A stretch of DNA of 64,000 nt from Methanothermococcus thermolithotrophicus DSM 2095 (GCF_946463545.1 NZ_OX296583.1:372001-436000), one strand, 5' to 3'. Shown: positions 29,975 through 40,412, numbered from the stretch's first letter. The notes: generated from the sequence alone by a model not told the origin. A program made the numbers and translations.

Positions 29975-30409
29975 AAAATCACCAAATGTGTAAATTAGCC
30001 TATAATCCGCATAAATTAGAATACGGTTTCTGTGAATTGACGTTATAAATAATTATTAAATTTTTCAATTTAGAAGTATTAATATCCAAGAATTAAATTA
30101 AAATTTTAAGTGTTAAATATTGCAAAACGACCACATATGTTCCTATTATCAGATTATTTTAGTTAAATTTAAATTATTGTAAGTTTTTATAACTAATATA
30201 TTAATTGTAATGGTTAGATGAATCTAAGTCATTCTACAATTAATGATACTTAAATATGAATTGTTAAATTTTAAATTAAAATTTAAAGATAACGATTTAC
30301 GATACTCATCGCAGAATGACTATATATTGGATATTATATTTATACAAATACTTACACTACAGACGATATCTATTATTATGATTGTGTATGATTATAATTA
30401 GGTGAAACA
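29975..30409 (+). promoter_or_regulatory. Divergent intergenic region before pheS with shared promoter-like motif
   Basis: 435 bases without a gene. AGTCATTCT (30227-30235) and AGAATGACT (30313-30321) form an inverted pair. The right arm belongs to CGCAGAATGACTATATAT (from 30310), nearly identical to the sequence before pstK (21629-21646), and includes a TATA-like core 87 bases before the pheS ATG. Otherwise AT-rich with no RNA gene seen. Confidence 0.5.
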
Positions 30410-31924
30410 ATGGAACTTCATAACGATGAGAAAAGATTGTTGAAAGTATTTCAGGATGTTAAAAAAGAAAGCATGTCTGTTGAAGAGCTCTCCAATTATA
30501 TGGAAAAAGAAAAGATTATGAGAACTGCATTATGGTTATCTGGAAAGGGCCTTTTGAATATAGTTGAAAACAAAACCAAAATTGCAAAAATAACTGAAGA
30601 GGGAGAGGAAATATTAAAGTTAGGGCTACCTGAAAGAAGAGTAGCAAACTACTTAAAAGAAAATGGATTAGATTCAATTCCAATTAAAGACCTTGGGAAG
30701 ATCCTGAAGAAGGAAGAAATAAACCCTGCACTTGGAAACTTAAAGAAAAAAGGTTTAGTAACCATAGAAAAGGGCAATATAAAATTCAAAGATTTAGATT
30801 ATGCCGATGATGAAGAAGAATTATTAAAAAAACTGGCTTCATTGAGTGAAACTAAGGGATTCACCCAATTGGATGAATATTCACAGGAAGAACTAAAAAC
30901 CATAGATAACCTTAAAAAAAGAGGGTTTATCACCATAGAAGAAGTAATAGATAGAAAATTGGAGCTCACCGATGAAGGAAAAAAATTCATAAAGAACCCA
31001 ATTGAAATAAAAGAAGAAATCACGCAGTTGACAAGGGAACACATAATAAGCGGCAAATGGAAAGAATGTCACATAAGACCTTACGATGTTAAAATACCTA
31101 CAGAAGAAGTTTATCCTGCAAAAGTACACCCGCTAACAAGAATAATTGATGAAATCAAAGAGATTTTAATTGGCATGGGTTTCAAAGAAGTTAAAAACCC
31201 TATAGTTGAAACCGAATTCTGGAATTTCGATGTTCTCTTTGAGCCACAAGACCATCCAGCAAGGGACATGCAAGATACGTTCTTCCTAAGATACCCTGAT
31301 AAAGGTACAGTTCCAGAGGAGCTCCTTAAAAAAGTTAAAGACATGCATGAGGAAGGATGCATAGATGAAAATAAAATATCTAAGGGATGGTGCTATAAAT
31401 TCAGCGAAGAAATATCTAAAAGAACGGTTTTAAGAACCCATACAACAGTTTCATCAATAAAGTATTTGGCGTCATTATCTGAGGAAGAAAAAGCCGAACC
31501 ACATAAAGTTTTCTGTATTGATAGGGTATTTAGAAACGAAGCTATTGACTACAAACACCTTCCTGAATTCTACCAGTGTGAAGGAATCATTATGGACGAA
31601 AATGTCAATTTTGATAACCTTGTAGGAGTTTTAACTGAATTCTTGAGAAGATTAGGTTTCGAAAAGGTTAGAATAAGACCCGCCTACTTCCCATTTACAG
31701 AACCCTCCTTAGAAGCTGAAGTATATATGGAAGGAAAAGGATGGTTAGAGCTCCTTGGTGCAGGTATATTTAGACCGGAAGTTCTAGAACCTTTGGGGAT
31801 TAATAAACCTGTACTGGCATGGGGTATTGGATTAAGCAGGCTCGCAATGTTAAAATTGGGACTTACAGATATAAGGGACCTTCATAAGAATGATTTAGAA
31901 TGGCTTAAAAAAGCCAGAATTTAA
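30410..31924 (+). CDS. pheS: Phenylalanyl-tRNA synthetase alpha subunit
   Basis: A 504-residue class II synthetase alpha chain of archaeal type. The N-terminal 200 residues form winged-helix repeats, and the catalytic domain holds [17 protein letters not shown] (motif 2 region begins after), [28 protein letters not shown] and [10 protein letters not shown]...[12 protein letters not shown] (motif 3). The beta subunit gene is not in the window. ATG follows AGGTGAAACA. Gene order pheS-hcgB-hcgC is as I recall for MJ0487-MJ0489. Confidence 0.96.
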   Translation: MELHNDEKRLLKVFQDVKKESMSVEELSNYMEKEKIMRTALWLSGKGLLNIVENKTKIAKITEEGEEILKLGLPERRVANYLKENGLDSIPIKDLGKILKKEEINPALGNLKKKGLVTIEKGNIKFKDLDYADDEEELLKKLASLSETKGFTQLDEYSQEELKTIDNLKKRGFITIEEVIDRKLELTDEGKKFIKNPIEIKEEITQLTREHIISGKWKECHIRPYDVKIPTEEVYPAKVHPLTRIIDEIKEILIGMGFKEVKNPIVETEFWNFDVLFEPQDHPARDMQDTFFLRYPDKGTVPEELLKKVKDMHEEGCIDENKISKGWCYKFSEEISKRTVLRTHTTVSSIKYLASLSEEEKAEPHKVFCIDRVFRNEAIDYKHLPEFYQCEGIIMDENVNFDNLVGVLTEFLRRLGFEKVRIRPAYFPFTEPSLEAEVYMEGKGWLELLGAGIFRPEVLEPLGINKPVLAWGIGLSRLAMLKLGLTDIRDLHKNDLEWLKKARI

Positions 31925-32052
31925 CATGACGTGTTAGATGAATTCCAAATTTATAAACGATCTTATTTCAAATCCAATAGATAATCCCTTTAAATTTTAA
32001 AATTTTGTGAAATCTAAAAAATTTCGCACACTACTACAATAGGTAGGTTAAA

Positions 32053-32556
32053 ATGAAGAATTACGATATAAAAAATCTCGATTTTCAAGAATCTATAAAA
32101 ACTGCATATTTGGAATCATTAAATAGAACTAGAAAAGGGGATAAACCAGAAGAAGTCGAACTTATTAAAAAAAAGATACTTGAGTCAAAAAACATAGTGA
32201 TCGCCACCAACAATCCAAAAAAATTTAAAGTAGTAAAGAATATTATTTCAAAGATAGTTAACGCAGATATAAAAATGATTGAAATTTCAACAGATGTTGC
32301 AGATTTAACAAGAACACCGGCCATAAATAAAGGCCTAATTGCCGTAGACTCCAAAGATGCAGATATAGTTATTGCAAGAGGAAGGTTGGGGGTTCCAGGC
32401 TCAGGTTCGATGCTTGTGATAATGGACAACAAAGGGAGAATACTAACAGGCAGTCTATCCCCATCATCTGTAATACACAAGGAAGACATCGAACAGAGAA
32501 TAAAAAATGAACTAATTGAAGCATTAAATAGGGTCGGTATAACGGTGAAAGGATGA
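32053..32556 (+). CDS. hcgB: FeGP cofactor biosynthesis guanylyltransferase HcgB
   Basis: A 167-residue protein of the DUF3236 family, known as HcgB. HcgB transfers GMP to the 4-hydroxyl of the pyridinol precursor of the iron-guanylylpyridinol cofactor of [Fe]-hydrogenase (Hmd). The region NIVIATNNPKKFKVVKNI (about 50-67) and RGRLGVPGSGSMLVIMD (about 117-133) are the family marks; the fold resembles inosine triphosphatases. It overlaps hcgC by ATGA, so the two are translationally coupled. Their presence indicates that the organism makes Hmd. Confidence 0.85.
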   Translation: MKNYDIKNLDFQESIKTAYLESLNRTRKGDKPEEVELIKKKILESKNIVIATNNPKKFKVVKNIISKIVNADIKMIEISTDVADLTRTPAINKGLIAVDSKDADIVIARGRLGVPGSGSMLVIMDNKGRILTGSLSPSSVIHKEDIEQRIKNELIEALNRVGITVKG

Positions 32557-33335
32557 AGTACGGTATAACAGAAAGCGTAAAAACAATAAATTCTAAAACC
32601 AAAGTTAAAGATATAATATATCACATAGTAGAAAAAAAAGCGAACGCAATAAAGTATTTTTTAGAAGGGGAGGAGTTTAAACAGACCGTAGTCTTTGGGG
32701 CTTATCTCTGTGGAAACTATATTGCCCATTCACTTACGAGAGATTCAGAAGAAGTTATTCTTGTGGATATTCAACCTCATCTAAAAGATATAATATTTGA
32801 TGAAAGGATAAAATTTATGGATTTAAACAAGTTTAAATTGAACATGAGAAATGGAAATCTGGATCCAGATTTAATTGTGGATATTACAGGAATCGGCGGT
32901 TTAGATTCAGATTTTATATCAAATTTCGATCCAGAAGTACTAATTGTTGAAAATCCAAAGTGTTCATACGACAGGGAAATATTTAAAGTCGATGATTCTT
33001 TAGAGAGGCTATGTACCGGTAAAAAAAGAGGAATATTAAATACATATAGATCCTCAAAAATTTCAAAAACATCAGGTACTATGACATTAACTGTTGATAC
33101 AATACTAGACTCCTGTATGGAAATAAGAGAATTGGATGGAGTACTTTATGCATTACCTGAATTAAAGTACTATGAAGGACTTATTTTTCATGAAAAAGAC
33201 ATTCGTAAATTTTTAAGTGAAGTAAACTCTCCAGCAATAACGGTAAGTTCTTTAGATGATGTTGAAAATGAAGTAGAAGATATAATATGGAAAAACACTT
33301 CAAGAATAAATTCATTTGTCGAAAAAATAAAATAA
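32553..33335 (+). CDS. hcgC: FeGP cofactor biosynthesis methyltransferase HcgC
   Basis: A 260-residue SAM-dependent methyltransferase of the DUF1188 family. HcgC methylates C3 of the pyridinol precursor in [Fe]-hydrogenase cofactor synthesis. Visible are TVVFGAYLCGNYIAHSL and EEVILVDIQPHL, a Rossmann nucleotide-binding stretch, and VDITGIGGLD. The C-terminal half has KTSGTMTLTVDTILDSCMEI. The start codon overlaps the hcgB stop. It converges with the regulator gene at 33355. Confidence 0.87.
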   Translation: MKYGITESVKTINSKTKVKDIIYHIVEKKANAIKYFLEGEEFKQTVVFGAYLCGNYIAHSLTRDSEEVILVDIQPHLKDIIFDERIKFMDLNKFKLNMRNGNLDPDLIVDITGIGGLDSDFISNFDPEVLIVENPKCSYDREIFKVDDSLERLCTGKKRGILNTYRSSKISKTSGTMTLTVDTILDSCMEIRELDGVLYALPELKYYEGLIFHEKDIRKFLSEVNSPAITVSSLDDVENEVEDIIWKNTSRINSFVEKIK

Positions 33336-33354
33336 AAATAAATACCGATATTTT

Positions 33355-33867
33355 TTATATTTTATTAACTGCTATTTCAAGGGCATTCATAAAGGCATCT
33401 TTTTCAGGTAGTATAACCGCAACAGGGACCCTCACTATTTTCTCAATACTTGAACTTACAATTGGGGCACAAACTATAGCTTTAGCATCCTCTCTTTCTG
33501 CATATATTGCAGCGATTATGCATTCCTCTAGTGAATTTGCAGGATATTCTTTCAGTAGATATTCCTTACCTTTTATTGATATTTTTTTAGTTCTAATTTT
33601 ATTTAAAGAAGGTCTTGCTGCAATTACTGCTATTTTATCTATGTCGTCTTCGTTACTCTCAAAGCTTTTTATGGTTTCTACAATTTTCTTCAGTGTAGAG
33701 ACTCTAAAATCTTTTCCATGTACGATTTTATAGATGGTACTGTAAGGAATACCAGATATTTCAGAAAAATCTTTTAAGGGGATATCCAATTCCAAAAGGA
33801 TTTTTTTGAATTCTTCTACGAACTTTCCAGAGCCTACACTTAGTAAAAGCCTCTCATAAGCTTTCAT
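33355..33867 (-). CDS. HTH-type transcriptional regulator
   Basis: A 170-residue protein with an XRE/lambda-like helix-turn-helix at about residues 20-65 (DIPLKDFSEISGIPYSTIYKIVHG). The C-terminal half (KIAVIAARPSLNKI, ECIIAAIYAEREDAKAIVCAPIVSSSIEKI) looks like a ligand-sensing domain with alternating strands and helices, common to a family of methanogen regulators. The target is unknown. It is co-directional with ftsZ upstream and convergent with hcgC. Confidence 0.75.
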   Translation of the reverse strand: MKAYERLLLSVGSGKFVEEFKKILLELDIPLKDFSEISGIPYSTIYKIVHGKDFRVSTLKKIVETIKSFESNEDDIDKIAVIAARPSLNKIRTKKISIKGKEYLLKEYPANSLEECIIAAIYAEREDAKAIVCAPIVSSSIEKIVRVPVAVILPEKDAFMNALEIAVNKI

Positions 33868-33915
33868 ATTTTCACACGAAATAAAAGATTTTTAAAGGAA
33901 TGTATGTTGTTTAAT

Positions 33916-35013
33916 TTATACAATATAATCTATACCTAATGAACTTCTAGATTTTTTTTCTGTTTTTGGGATTATTCTTTGAGGTGATTTCCCCCCACCC
34001 AATATATTTGGAGATTTTACTCCCGTAATAATGGCCATAACTCTTATACATCCTTCCATAGATGGGTCTATTCTAGAGCCCCATATAACATTTGCGTTAG
34101 GGTCCATGCTACTTGTTATACCTTCACCAATTCTATTTGCTTCTCCAAGGGTCAAATCAGGCCCTCCAGTGATGTGTATTATAGCACCTGTAGCTCCTTT
34201 ATAATCGATGTCTAAAAGAGGGCATTCCAATGTATCCTTTACAATTCTTTCAACCCTATCTCCCTTTGTATCGTAATCTACTTCACCAACACCTATCATT
34301 GCAACTCCACCGTTTGACATAACAGCTCTTACGTCTGCATAGTCGATGTTTATTAAGCTTTTCTGGGAGATAGTTTCAGTTATACCTTTTACAGCTTGAG
34401 CAATAATTTCATCTGCTACTTTAAATGCCTCGTTCATTGGTAAATTTGGAACAAAATCAACTAATCTATTGTTGTCAATTACAATAACTGTATCACAGCA
34501 TTCGGTTAGTTTTCTAAGCCCTTCATCCGCCTTTTTTAACCTGGCTCTTTCAATCTTAAATGGGTAGGTAACTACACCTATAACCACTGCACCATTTTCT
34601 TTAGCAATTTCAGCTACAACTGGAGCTGAACCAGTACCGGTACCTCCACCCATTCCCGCAGCAACAAATATTAAATCAGCATTTTTTATAACATCTTCTA
34701 ACACATTTTTAGCCAATTCTGCAGATTTCTTACCTATTTCCGGATATCCTCCAGCTCCAAGACCTCTTGTTAATGTAGATCCTATTAATATTTTTTTATC
34801 TGCATCAATATTCTCCAAATGTTGTTTATCTGTGTTAATGGCTATTGTTTCTGCACCTTCAATTCCTATTTCCATAAGTCTATGAATTGTGTTATTTCCT
34901 GCACCACCACATCCAACCACAACAATACTTGCATTTCCGAAATCATCTTTGGACATTTGTTTTTGGTATAGTTCATCATTATTTTTGGCAAGTGCTTCTT
35001 TAACTAGTCTCAT
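33916..35013 (-). CDS. ftsZ: Cell division protein FtsZ
   Basis: A 365-residue tubulin-like GTPase that forms the division ring. The motifs are [10 protein letters not shown] near residue 29, the tubulin signature [10 protein letters not shown] near 115, and the T7 loop region [15 protein letters not shown]. The variable tail ends [16 protein letters not shown]. It resembles the FtsZ2 type of archaea; a second ftsZ is expected elsewhere. I start at ATG 35013 because a perfect GGAGG lies 6 bases upstream; the frame is open to 35046 but lacks such a site. Confidence 0.93.
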   Translation of the reverse strand: MRLVKEALAKNNDELYQKQMSKDDFGNASIVVVGCGGAGNNTIHRLMEIGIEGAETIAINTDKQHLENIDADKKILIGSTLTRGLGAGGYPEIGKKSAELAKNVLEDVIKNADLIFVAAGMGGGTGTGSAPVVAEIAKENGAVVIGVVTYPFKIERARLKKADEGLRKLTECCDTVIVIDNNRLVDFVPNLPMNEAFKVADEIIAQAVKGITETISQKSLINIDYADVRAVMSNGGVAMIGVGEVDYDTKGDRVERIVKDTLECPLLDIDYKGATGAIIHITGGPDLTLGEANRIGEGITSSMDPNANVIWGSRIDPSMEGCIRVMAIITGVKSPNILGGGKSPQRIIPKTEKKSRSSLGIDYIV

Positions 35014-35150
35014 ACTAATCCTCCAATTCAATTGAAACTGCCCCATATAATAGAGAGGTTTATTGTAAAGAGTTTTAACATCACATATATATTAATACTT
35101 ATTTGTTATCTCATACATTTATTATATAATTTTCTTTTTAGAAATCGTAA

Positions 35151-35163
35151 AGTATATATAAGA
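35151..35163 (+). promoter_or_regulatory. TATA box for SRP RNA
   Basis: AAGTATATATAAG ends about 17 bases before the predicted 5' end of the SRP RNA, the usual archaeal distance between TATA and start site being near 25. Confidence 0.6.
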
Positions 35164-35179
35164 ACTTTGACTTAAATAT

Positions 35180-35496
35180 AGGTGGCTAGGCCGGGGGGTT
35201 AGGCGTCCCCTGTAACCTAAAATCGCCTTATGTAGGGGCCGAAAACTTGGGGGCGGCACAGTTTTTTCTACCATTCATTCCTAGATTTTGCTGTGAAATC
35301 CTGTCCTATGGGGTAAGGTGTTGAAGGGAGCTCCTCTGGAGGGAGGAGACAATCCTTCTTCATCCTTCGAACCCCGTCAGGCCCGGAAGGGAGCAGCGGT
35401 AGATGGAGCACCAACGCTCATAGGGTAGCGGGATTGAGCAGGATCTAGGGTTTAATGATGGTAGATGGCTGTGTCCACCCCAAGGAAGCCACTTTT
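35180..35496 (+). ncRNA. ffs: Signal recognition particle 7S RNA
   Basis: About 315 nt. The ends pair (GGTGGCT at 35181-35187 with AGCCACT at 35487-35493), and the SRP54-binding helix 8 apex is present as GTCAGGCCCGG followed by AAGGGAGCAGCGGTA at about 35378-35402. The 5' Alu-type domain has the GGTTAGGCG loop region. A T6 tract follows at 35493 as terminator. The RNA is the scaffold for SRP19 and SRP54 in membrane protein targeting. It lies divergent from ftsZ. Confidence 0.96.
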
Positions 35497-35633
35497 TTAA
35501 TATATGTTAGTTGTTACCAAATGTTAGTTTTGTGAGTTTTGTTATTGGATTAAATTTGATTTCACCCATATTTTTATTTAATTTAAATAAATATTTAGCT
35601 ATTCTGCAATTAAAAACAGCCTGTGGCGGTATT

Positions 35634-36122
35634 ATGATTATCGGCGTAATTTCAGATACTCATGTTACAGATAGAGTCAGAGAACTACCAAAAGATGTTT
35701 TTGAACACTTTTCAGATGTAGATTTAATAATACACTGTGGAGATGTAACCTCCCCCAACGTTTTAGACAGTTTGAAAGATATATCCAATGTTGTCGCAGT
35801 TAAGGGAAATATGGATTATATGGATCTACCTGAAAAAGAAATATTGAACATTGAAAACTTTAAAATAGGCGTTATGCATGGGGATGTGATATACCCAAGA
35901 GGGGATCTTCTGAAAATGAAATACACGAGTATGGAAATGGGTTTAGATGTTTTAATAACAGGACACACCCACGTACCACTTGTAAAAGAAGTTGAAAATA
36001 AAATCCTTCTGTTAAACCCTGGAAGTCCAACTGTCCCAAGGTATCCTCTTAAAACAATTATGAAGCTTAAAATTGAAAACAACAATATAAAAGCTAATTT
36101 AATTCCCCTAAATGAAAAATAA
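35634..36122 (+). CDS. MJ0936-type phosphodiesterase (YfcE/MPE family)
   Basis: A 162-residue compact calcineurin-like phosphodiesterase. The metal motifs are ISDTHV (6-11), HCGDV, GNMD, MHGD and GHTHVP. Archaeal relatives hydrolyse phosphodiesters with Mn or Ni in vitro; the cellular substrate is unknown. ATG 35634 is preceded by GGCGGTATT; the open frame runs back to 35511 but this upstream part is hydrophobic, unlike the family, and overlaps the region just after the SRP RNA. Confidence 0.85.
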   Translation: MIIGVISDTHVTDRVRELPKDVFEHFSDVDLIIHCGDVTSPNVLDSLKDISNVVAVKGNMDYMDLPEKEILNIENFKIGVMHGDVIYPRGDLLKMKYTSMEMGLDVLITGHTHVPLVKEVENKILLLNPGSPTVPRYPLKTIMKLKIENNNIKANLIPLNEK

Positions 36123-36165
36123 AAATTAAAGTTATTTAAAATAGAAATAATTTTAGTTATTTTAA

Positions 36166-36215
36166 ACAAAAACCCTTCGGGTTTTTGTAGCTCTCCGTTC
36201 GCTTCGCTCACTCCG
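36166..36215 (+). repeat. Palindromic element, type A
   Basis: Perfect 10-bp stem ACAAAAACCC / GGGTTTTTGT around TTC (36166-36175 with 36179-36188), then TAGCTCTCCGTTCGCTTCGC and an ACTCCGAT end. It lies between the convergent phosphodiesterase gene and porF. The reverse-complement copy at 51917-51975 is nearly identical in the tail but has a different stem. Confidence 0.8.
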
Positions 36216-36261
36216 ATTTAAGTTATTTGGTTTTATTTTATTTGCTAATGAAATAATTTAA

Positions 36262-36678
36262 TTATATGCAGTTGTATATTTTCTTAAGTTTTGAGATTAT
36301 TTTTTCCTGTTTCTGTTCTACAGTCTTTTCAGAGTATTCCAATGCATCAGTTGGACAGGCCAACTTACAAAGTTCATCTTCCCTACCATAACATCCATTA
36401 CACTTTACAGCAACCATCTCACATTTATCAATTCTTATAGCTCCTATAGGACAGACCTCTATACATAAAGCGCATCCTACACATTTCTCCTTATGAAGTA
36501 CGACTTTATCCCCTATCCTTTCAATTGCATCTTCAGGGCATACCCGTAAGCACGGGTTTTTTTCACAGTGCATACATTTTATAGAGATGCCCTCAATAAC
36601 AAAAATCCCATTGTCAGGACAGATTCTTTCGCATTTCTTGCAGTCAATACATAATTCAACATTAGGCATAAGTTTCAT
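36262..36678 (-). CDS. porF: Pyruvate oxidoreductase-associated ferredoxin PorF
   Basis: A 138-residue polyferredoxin with several Cys clusters: CIDCKKCERICP, CMHCEKNPCLRVCP, CVGCALCIEVCP and CNGCYGREDELCKLACP, enough for about four [4Fe-4S] centres. Last gene of the minus-strand operon porCDABEF. In M. maripaludis PorE and PorF are needed to pass electrons to the oxidoreductase during carbon assimilation (established there). GGTGACATT precedes the ATG. Confidence 0.88.
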   Translation of the reverse strand: MKLMPNVELCIDCKKCERICPDNGIFVIEGISIKCMHCEKNPCLRVCPEDAIERIGDKVVLHKEKCVGCALCIEVCPIGAIRIDKCEMVAVKCNGCYGREDELCKLACPTDALEYSEKTVEQKQEKIISKLKKIYNCI

Positions 36679-36740
36679 AATGTCACCATCCCAAAGGGAG
36701 ATTGAAAATTTTATTTTATAAGTATTTATATTAAAACTAG

Positions 36741-37247
36741 TTACGGCCTAGTTTTAGCTGGAACAAGCAATTTAGATATAAAGTTCTTCTTACTTTCTTT
36801 TTTAAGTTCTTTGTTTGGGCTTAATTTGGCCATAGTTTCGAGATTTTTAGATCTTTTATCAAATATAAGATCTTCCACACCAACTACATCTAAACATCTT
36901 TTTGTACATGCTTTAACACAGGCCTGTTCATCTCTTCCAATACATAGTGTACATTTATGAGCCTTGTCTGAAACTACAATTGCACCAAACGGGCAGGCTA
37001 TTGCACAAAGTCCACAGCCTATACAGACATCTTCGTCTAAATAAACTATATCTCCTCTGAATTCAATTGCATCAACAGGACATACTTCCTTACATGGTGC
37101 AGAAGCACAGTGTTGACAAACTATTGGTAAGTATTTATCATCATGTTCTAAAATACTAATCCTACTTATCCCGTGGACTTCCATGCATGACTTTACACAA
37201 TCTCCACAATTGTCGCAGGTATCGGTAATCATCATTATCTTCTTCAT
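36741..37247 (-). CDS. porE: Pyruvate oxidoreductase-associated ferredoxin PorE
   Basis: A 168-residue HycB-like polyferredoxin. Cysteine groups are CDNCGDCVKSC, CQHCASAPCKEVCP, CIGCGLCAIACP and CTLCIGRDEQACVKAC. The C-terminal 40 residues are basic (KELKKESKKNFISKL). It follows porB after 95 bases and precedes porF. Likely an electron carrier between an energy-converting hydrogenase or ferredoxin and the Por complex. Confidence 0.88.
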   Translation of the reverse strand: MKKIMMITDTCDNCGDCVKSCMEVHGISRISILEHDDKYLPIVCQHCASAPCKEVCPVDAIEFRGDIVYLDEDVCIGCGLCAIACPFGAIVVSDKAHKCTLCIGRDEQACVKACTKRCLDVVGVEDLIFDKRSKNLETMAKLSPNKELKKESKKNFISKLLVPAKTRP

Positions 37248-37342
37248 GAAAACACCTTTATGTAATGTTGTGAGTAAAAACTGGTTCTATAGATCCATTC
37301 TATGAAAAATAAATAAAGAAATATTTTATTCGAATTAGTGTT

Positions 37343-38245
37343 TTAATCGATTCCTAACAATTTGCATCTTTCATCAACATCTTTTTGCAACATTTCAATA
37401 TCTTCGTCGGTTAAATGCCTGTATCTCTTCTGTAATTTTATGTATTCTTTTAATGGCACTCTTTTTGCAGGTTTGTATGTTACTCTAAATTCACCATTTT
37501 CTATTTCATACAATGGCCATAATCCAGTTTTAACTGCTAATCTTCCTATTTCCACAGTGTCTTCTGCGTTATATCTCCATCCTGTTGTACATGGTTGTAA
37601 TATCTGGATATATGCAGGTCCTTCAATTTCACATGCTTTTTTAACTTTTTTCATAAAGTCTTCAGGGTAACTTAAACATGCTGTAGCAACGTATGGAATT
37701 CCGTGAGCTGCCATTATCATAGGCATGTCTTTTTTAGGCATGTCTTCTCCCCTTATGACGCTTCCAGCAGGGGATGTTGTTGTTGAAGCCATTAATGGAG
37801 TAGAACCACTTCTTTGAATTCCTGTGTTCATGTAAGCTTCGTTATCGTACATTATGTAAACCATGTCGTGTCCTCTTTCCATGGCACCACTTAAAGCTTG
37901 GAAACCGATATCAGCAGTACCACCGTCTCCACCAAATGCAATTACATTTATCTTTTTATCAGCATACTTTCCTCTTTTTCTTTTCAGAGCTCTGACCGCA
38001 CTTTCCATTCCACTTGCAACTGCTGCAGCGTTTTCAAATGCAACATGTATCCAAGGAACTCTCCAAGCTGTTTCTGGATAAGGTGTGGTCATAACTTCTA
38101 AACATCCTGTAGCGTTTGCAACTATTGTATCTTTTCCGGTAGCCTTTAAGGTCAATCTTGCAACAATCGCAGCACCACAACCAGCACAGCCCCTATGTCC
38201 TGGAGCAAAGTACTCTTCTCTTGAAAACTGAGATTTACCAGTCAT
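37343..38245 (-). CDS. porB: Pyruvate:ferredoxin oxidoreductase beta subunit
   Basis: A 300-residue thiamine pyrophosphate-binding subunit. The TPP motif is [16 protein letters not shown] with [14 protein letters not shown] behind it, and cluster cysteines are in [11 protein letters not shown] and near the C-terminus (RCKLLG). With PorA, C and D it makes pyruvate from acetyl-CoA, CO2 and reduced ferredoxin in autotrophic growth. GGTGATATA precedes the ATG. Confidence 0.95.
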   Translation of the reverse strand: MTGKSQFSREEYFAPGHRGCAGCGAAIVARLTLKATGKDTIVANATGCLEVMTTPYPETAWRVPWIHVAFENAAAVASGMESAVRALKRKRGKYADKKINVIAFGGDGGTADIGFQALSGAMERGHDMVYIMYDNEAYMNTGIQRSGSTPLMASTTTSPAGSVIRGEDMPKKDMPMIMAAHGIPYVATACLSYPEDFMKKVKKACEIEGPAYIQILQPCTTGWRYNAEDTVEIGRLAVKTGLWPLYEIENGEFRVTYKPAKRVPLKEYIKLQKRYRHLTDEDIEMLQKDVDERCKLLGID

Positions 38246-38311
38246 TATATCACCATTAAATGTTAGTAAAGGAAATTAAGAAAGGAAATATAGTTCGCTG
38301 AATTCTACTAA

Positions 38312-39475
38312 TTATTCTTCCTGTAATCCAACCCACTTTGTTTCTCCGTCTTCTGCATTTTCAGCATGTTCCATTATATCCTTAATATCCTGAATTCTAA
38401 TATCTCTTCCACCAAGACCTACTATGTAATTAACTGTTTTTTTGTCCTTTAAGAATGAAGCCAAGTCCAGATAAACTGCTCCTTTATTTGTCCCGAAGCT
38501 AATATCCTTATCAAGTATAGCGACATTCTTAGCATTCTTTAAAGCTTCCCTGATGTGTTTTATTGGTAAAGGTCTGTAGCATCTTATTCTTAGTAATCCG
38601 TATTCCTTGCCTTCCTCTTTCATCTGGTCTATAACTTCTTTTATAGGGCTACATACTGAACCTAATGCTACAAGTACTGTTTCAGCATTTTCTATGTTGT
38701 AAGTTTCTATCAATCCATTTCCGTAGCTTCTTTTGAATTTTTCTGCAAATTCGTCGTGGATATCCATAATTATCTTTTCGGCATTATCCATTGCTTTTTG
38801 AACCGCATATCTTGATTCCATATAGCAGCTCGGAACTCCAACAGGTCCTTGTGTAATTGGTCTGTCAGGATCCATGTATGCATGTTTAGGTTCGTATATT
38901 CCCACAAAGTCTAAAACATTTTCTTGTTTAGGCACTGTAACAGGTTCAACTGTATGGGTGAGTATAAATCCATCTAAGTTAACCATTACAGGTAATAGAA
39001 CATCTTCATGTTCGGCAATCCTGTATGCTTGAATTATTGTGTCTAAAACTTCCTGATTGTTTTCCGCATAAAATTGAATCCATCCAGTATCTCTCTGAGA
39101 TATACTGTCTTGCTGATCGTTCCAAATGTTTATAGGTGCTGATAACGCCCTGTTTGCATTCATCATAACTATTGGTAATCTCATACCTGAAGCCGCAAAC
39201 AAGAGCTCATGCATTAATGCGAGACCCTGTGAAGCAGTTGCAGTAAATGTTCTTGCACCGGTTGCACTTGCACCGATACATGCACTCATTGCGGAATGTT
39301 CACTTTCAACTTTTATGTATTCCGCATCCAGCTCCCCATTGGCAACAAATTCAGCAAGTTTTTCTACACATGTTGTTTGTGGTGTAATTGGATAAGCTGC
39401 AATGACATCAACATCACATAATTTTGCAGCCTCTGCAGCAGCAGAAGTTCCTGTAATAATCTTAACCTCACACAT
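38312..39475 (-). CDS. porA: Pyruvate:ferredoxin oxidoreductase alpha subunit
   Basis: A 387-residue alpha subunit. The N-terminal IITGTSAAAEAAKLCDVDVIAAYPITPQT and the ESEHSAMSACIGASATGARTFTATASQG stretch are family hallmarks for pyrimidine-ring binding and domain contact; residues after 250 form the transketolase C-terminal-like domain. The start ATG 39475 is used because an upstream ATG in another frame runs at once into TGA. Confidence 0.95.
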   Translation of the reverse strand: MCEVKIITGTSAAAEAAKLCDVDVIAAYPITPQTTCVEKLAEFVANGELDAEYIKVESEHSAMSACIGASATGARTFTATASQGLALMHELLFAASGMRLPIVMMNANRALSAPINIWNDQQDSISQRDTGWIQFYAENNQEVLDTIIQAYRIAEHEDVLLPVMVNLDGFILTHTVEPVTVPKQENVLDFVGIYEPKHAYMDPDRPITQGPVGVPSCYMESRYAVQKAMDNAEKIIMDIHDEFAEKFKRSYGNGLIETYNIENAETVLVALGSVCSPIKEVIDQMKEEGKEYGLLRIRCYRPLPIKHIREALKNAKNVAILDKDISFGTNKGAVYLDLASFLKDKKTVNYIVGLGGRDIRIQDIKDIMEHAENAEDGETKWVGLQEE

Positions 39476-39540
39476 CCATATTCACCCTATATATTTTTAA
39501 GTATTTTAATTAATCGTCATTTAATTAAAGTGTTTTTAAG

Positions 39541-39798
39541 TTATTTCTCTTCCCTAACCTTTGTTATTGCATTAACCGGACATTCCCTTACACAAATTAA
39601 ACATCCCTTACAGTAATCGTAGTTTATGTCAAATTTTCCATCTTTTTCTTGAATACAGCCTTCAGGACAGAATATGTAACAGTTTTCACACATTACACAC
39701 TTATCTTTGTCCATCACTGGTTTAAAAACTCTCCAACTACCTGTTTTGTTTTTAATAGAATTACCTGGTTCGTATATTATCGTACCTATAGTAACCAT
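39541..39798 (-). CDS. porD: Pyruvate:ferredoxin oxidoreductase delta subunit
   Basis: An 85-residue two-cluster ferredoxin subunit with CVMCENCYIFCPEGC and CKGCLICVRECP. It moves electrons within the Por complex. I start at 39798, where GGTGATTTT precedes the ATG; the frame is open to 39846 but that extension lacks a ribosome binding site and overlaps the spacer after porC. Confidence 0.93.
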   Translation of the reverse strand: MVTIGTIIYEPGNSIKNKTGSWRVFKPVMDKDKCVMCENCYIFCPEGCIQEKDGKFDINYDYCKGCLICVRECPVNAITKVREEK

Positions 39799-39881
39799 AA
39801 AATCACCTATAATTTTGAGATAGTTTAAAACATGTTTATTCGGCACTAACTATCGTAATCACAAAGCATGTTTTAGCATGT

Positions 39882-40412
39882 TTATTTAGTTTTTATTCTA
39901 TTGTATGCCACTTCTGCAGCTTCTGCGTTTTTCTGTCCAAGTTTTCCGGGGAAAGTTTCAAGAATAGCTTTTTTGAGTGATTCAAGAGTTACCTCATTGG
40001 TAGCCCCTGCAAAAGCTCCCAACATTGTGGTGTTTACAATAGGTAACCCTAAAACTTCCAAAGATATTCCTGTAGCATCTATTGGATAAACCTCATAATC
40101 ATCCATTTTTACATCTTTTAATGTGTTTATGATGAGTTTTCCGCCCTTCTTTAAACCGCTTGTAACATCTACTGTATCCAAAAGAGTTGGATCCTGAACT
40201 ACGACATAATCAGGTTTGTAAATTTGACTTCTTAATCTTATTTTCCTATCATCTATTCTTGTAAATGCCATAACCGGAGCTCCCCTTCTTTCGACACCAA
40301 AGAAAGGAAAGGCCTGACAAAATTTACCATCAAAAAAAGCTGCTTTTGCTAATATCTGTGCAGCAGTAACTGCACCTTGACCTCCTCTTCCGTGGAATCT
40401 AATTTCAATCAT
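39882..40412 (-). CDS. porC: Pyruvate:ferredoxin oxidoreductase gamma subunit
   Basis: A 176-residue gamma subunit, first gene of the operon. The start [26 protein letters not shown] is the family signature, followed by [19 protein letters not shown]. The operon order porC-D-A-B-E-F is that of M. maripaludis. A GAGGTGAAGTA site precedes the ATG; the promoter must lie in the 228-base gap to the divergent DUF357 gene. Confidence 0.94.

Noticed and set aside
32085-32624. 179-codon minus-strand frame opposite hcgB
   Set aside because: hcgB is a recognised family on the plus strand with a ribosome binding site; the opposite frame is a low-complexity shadow.
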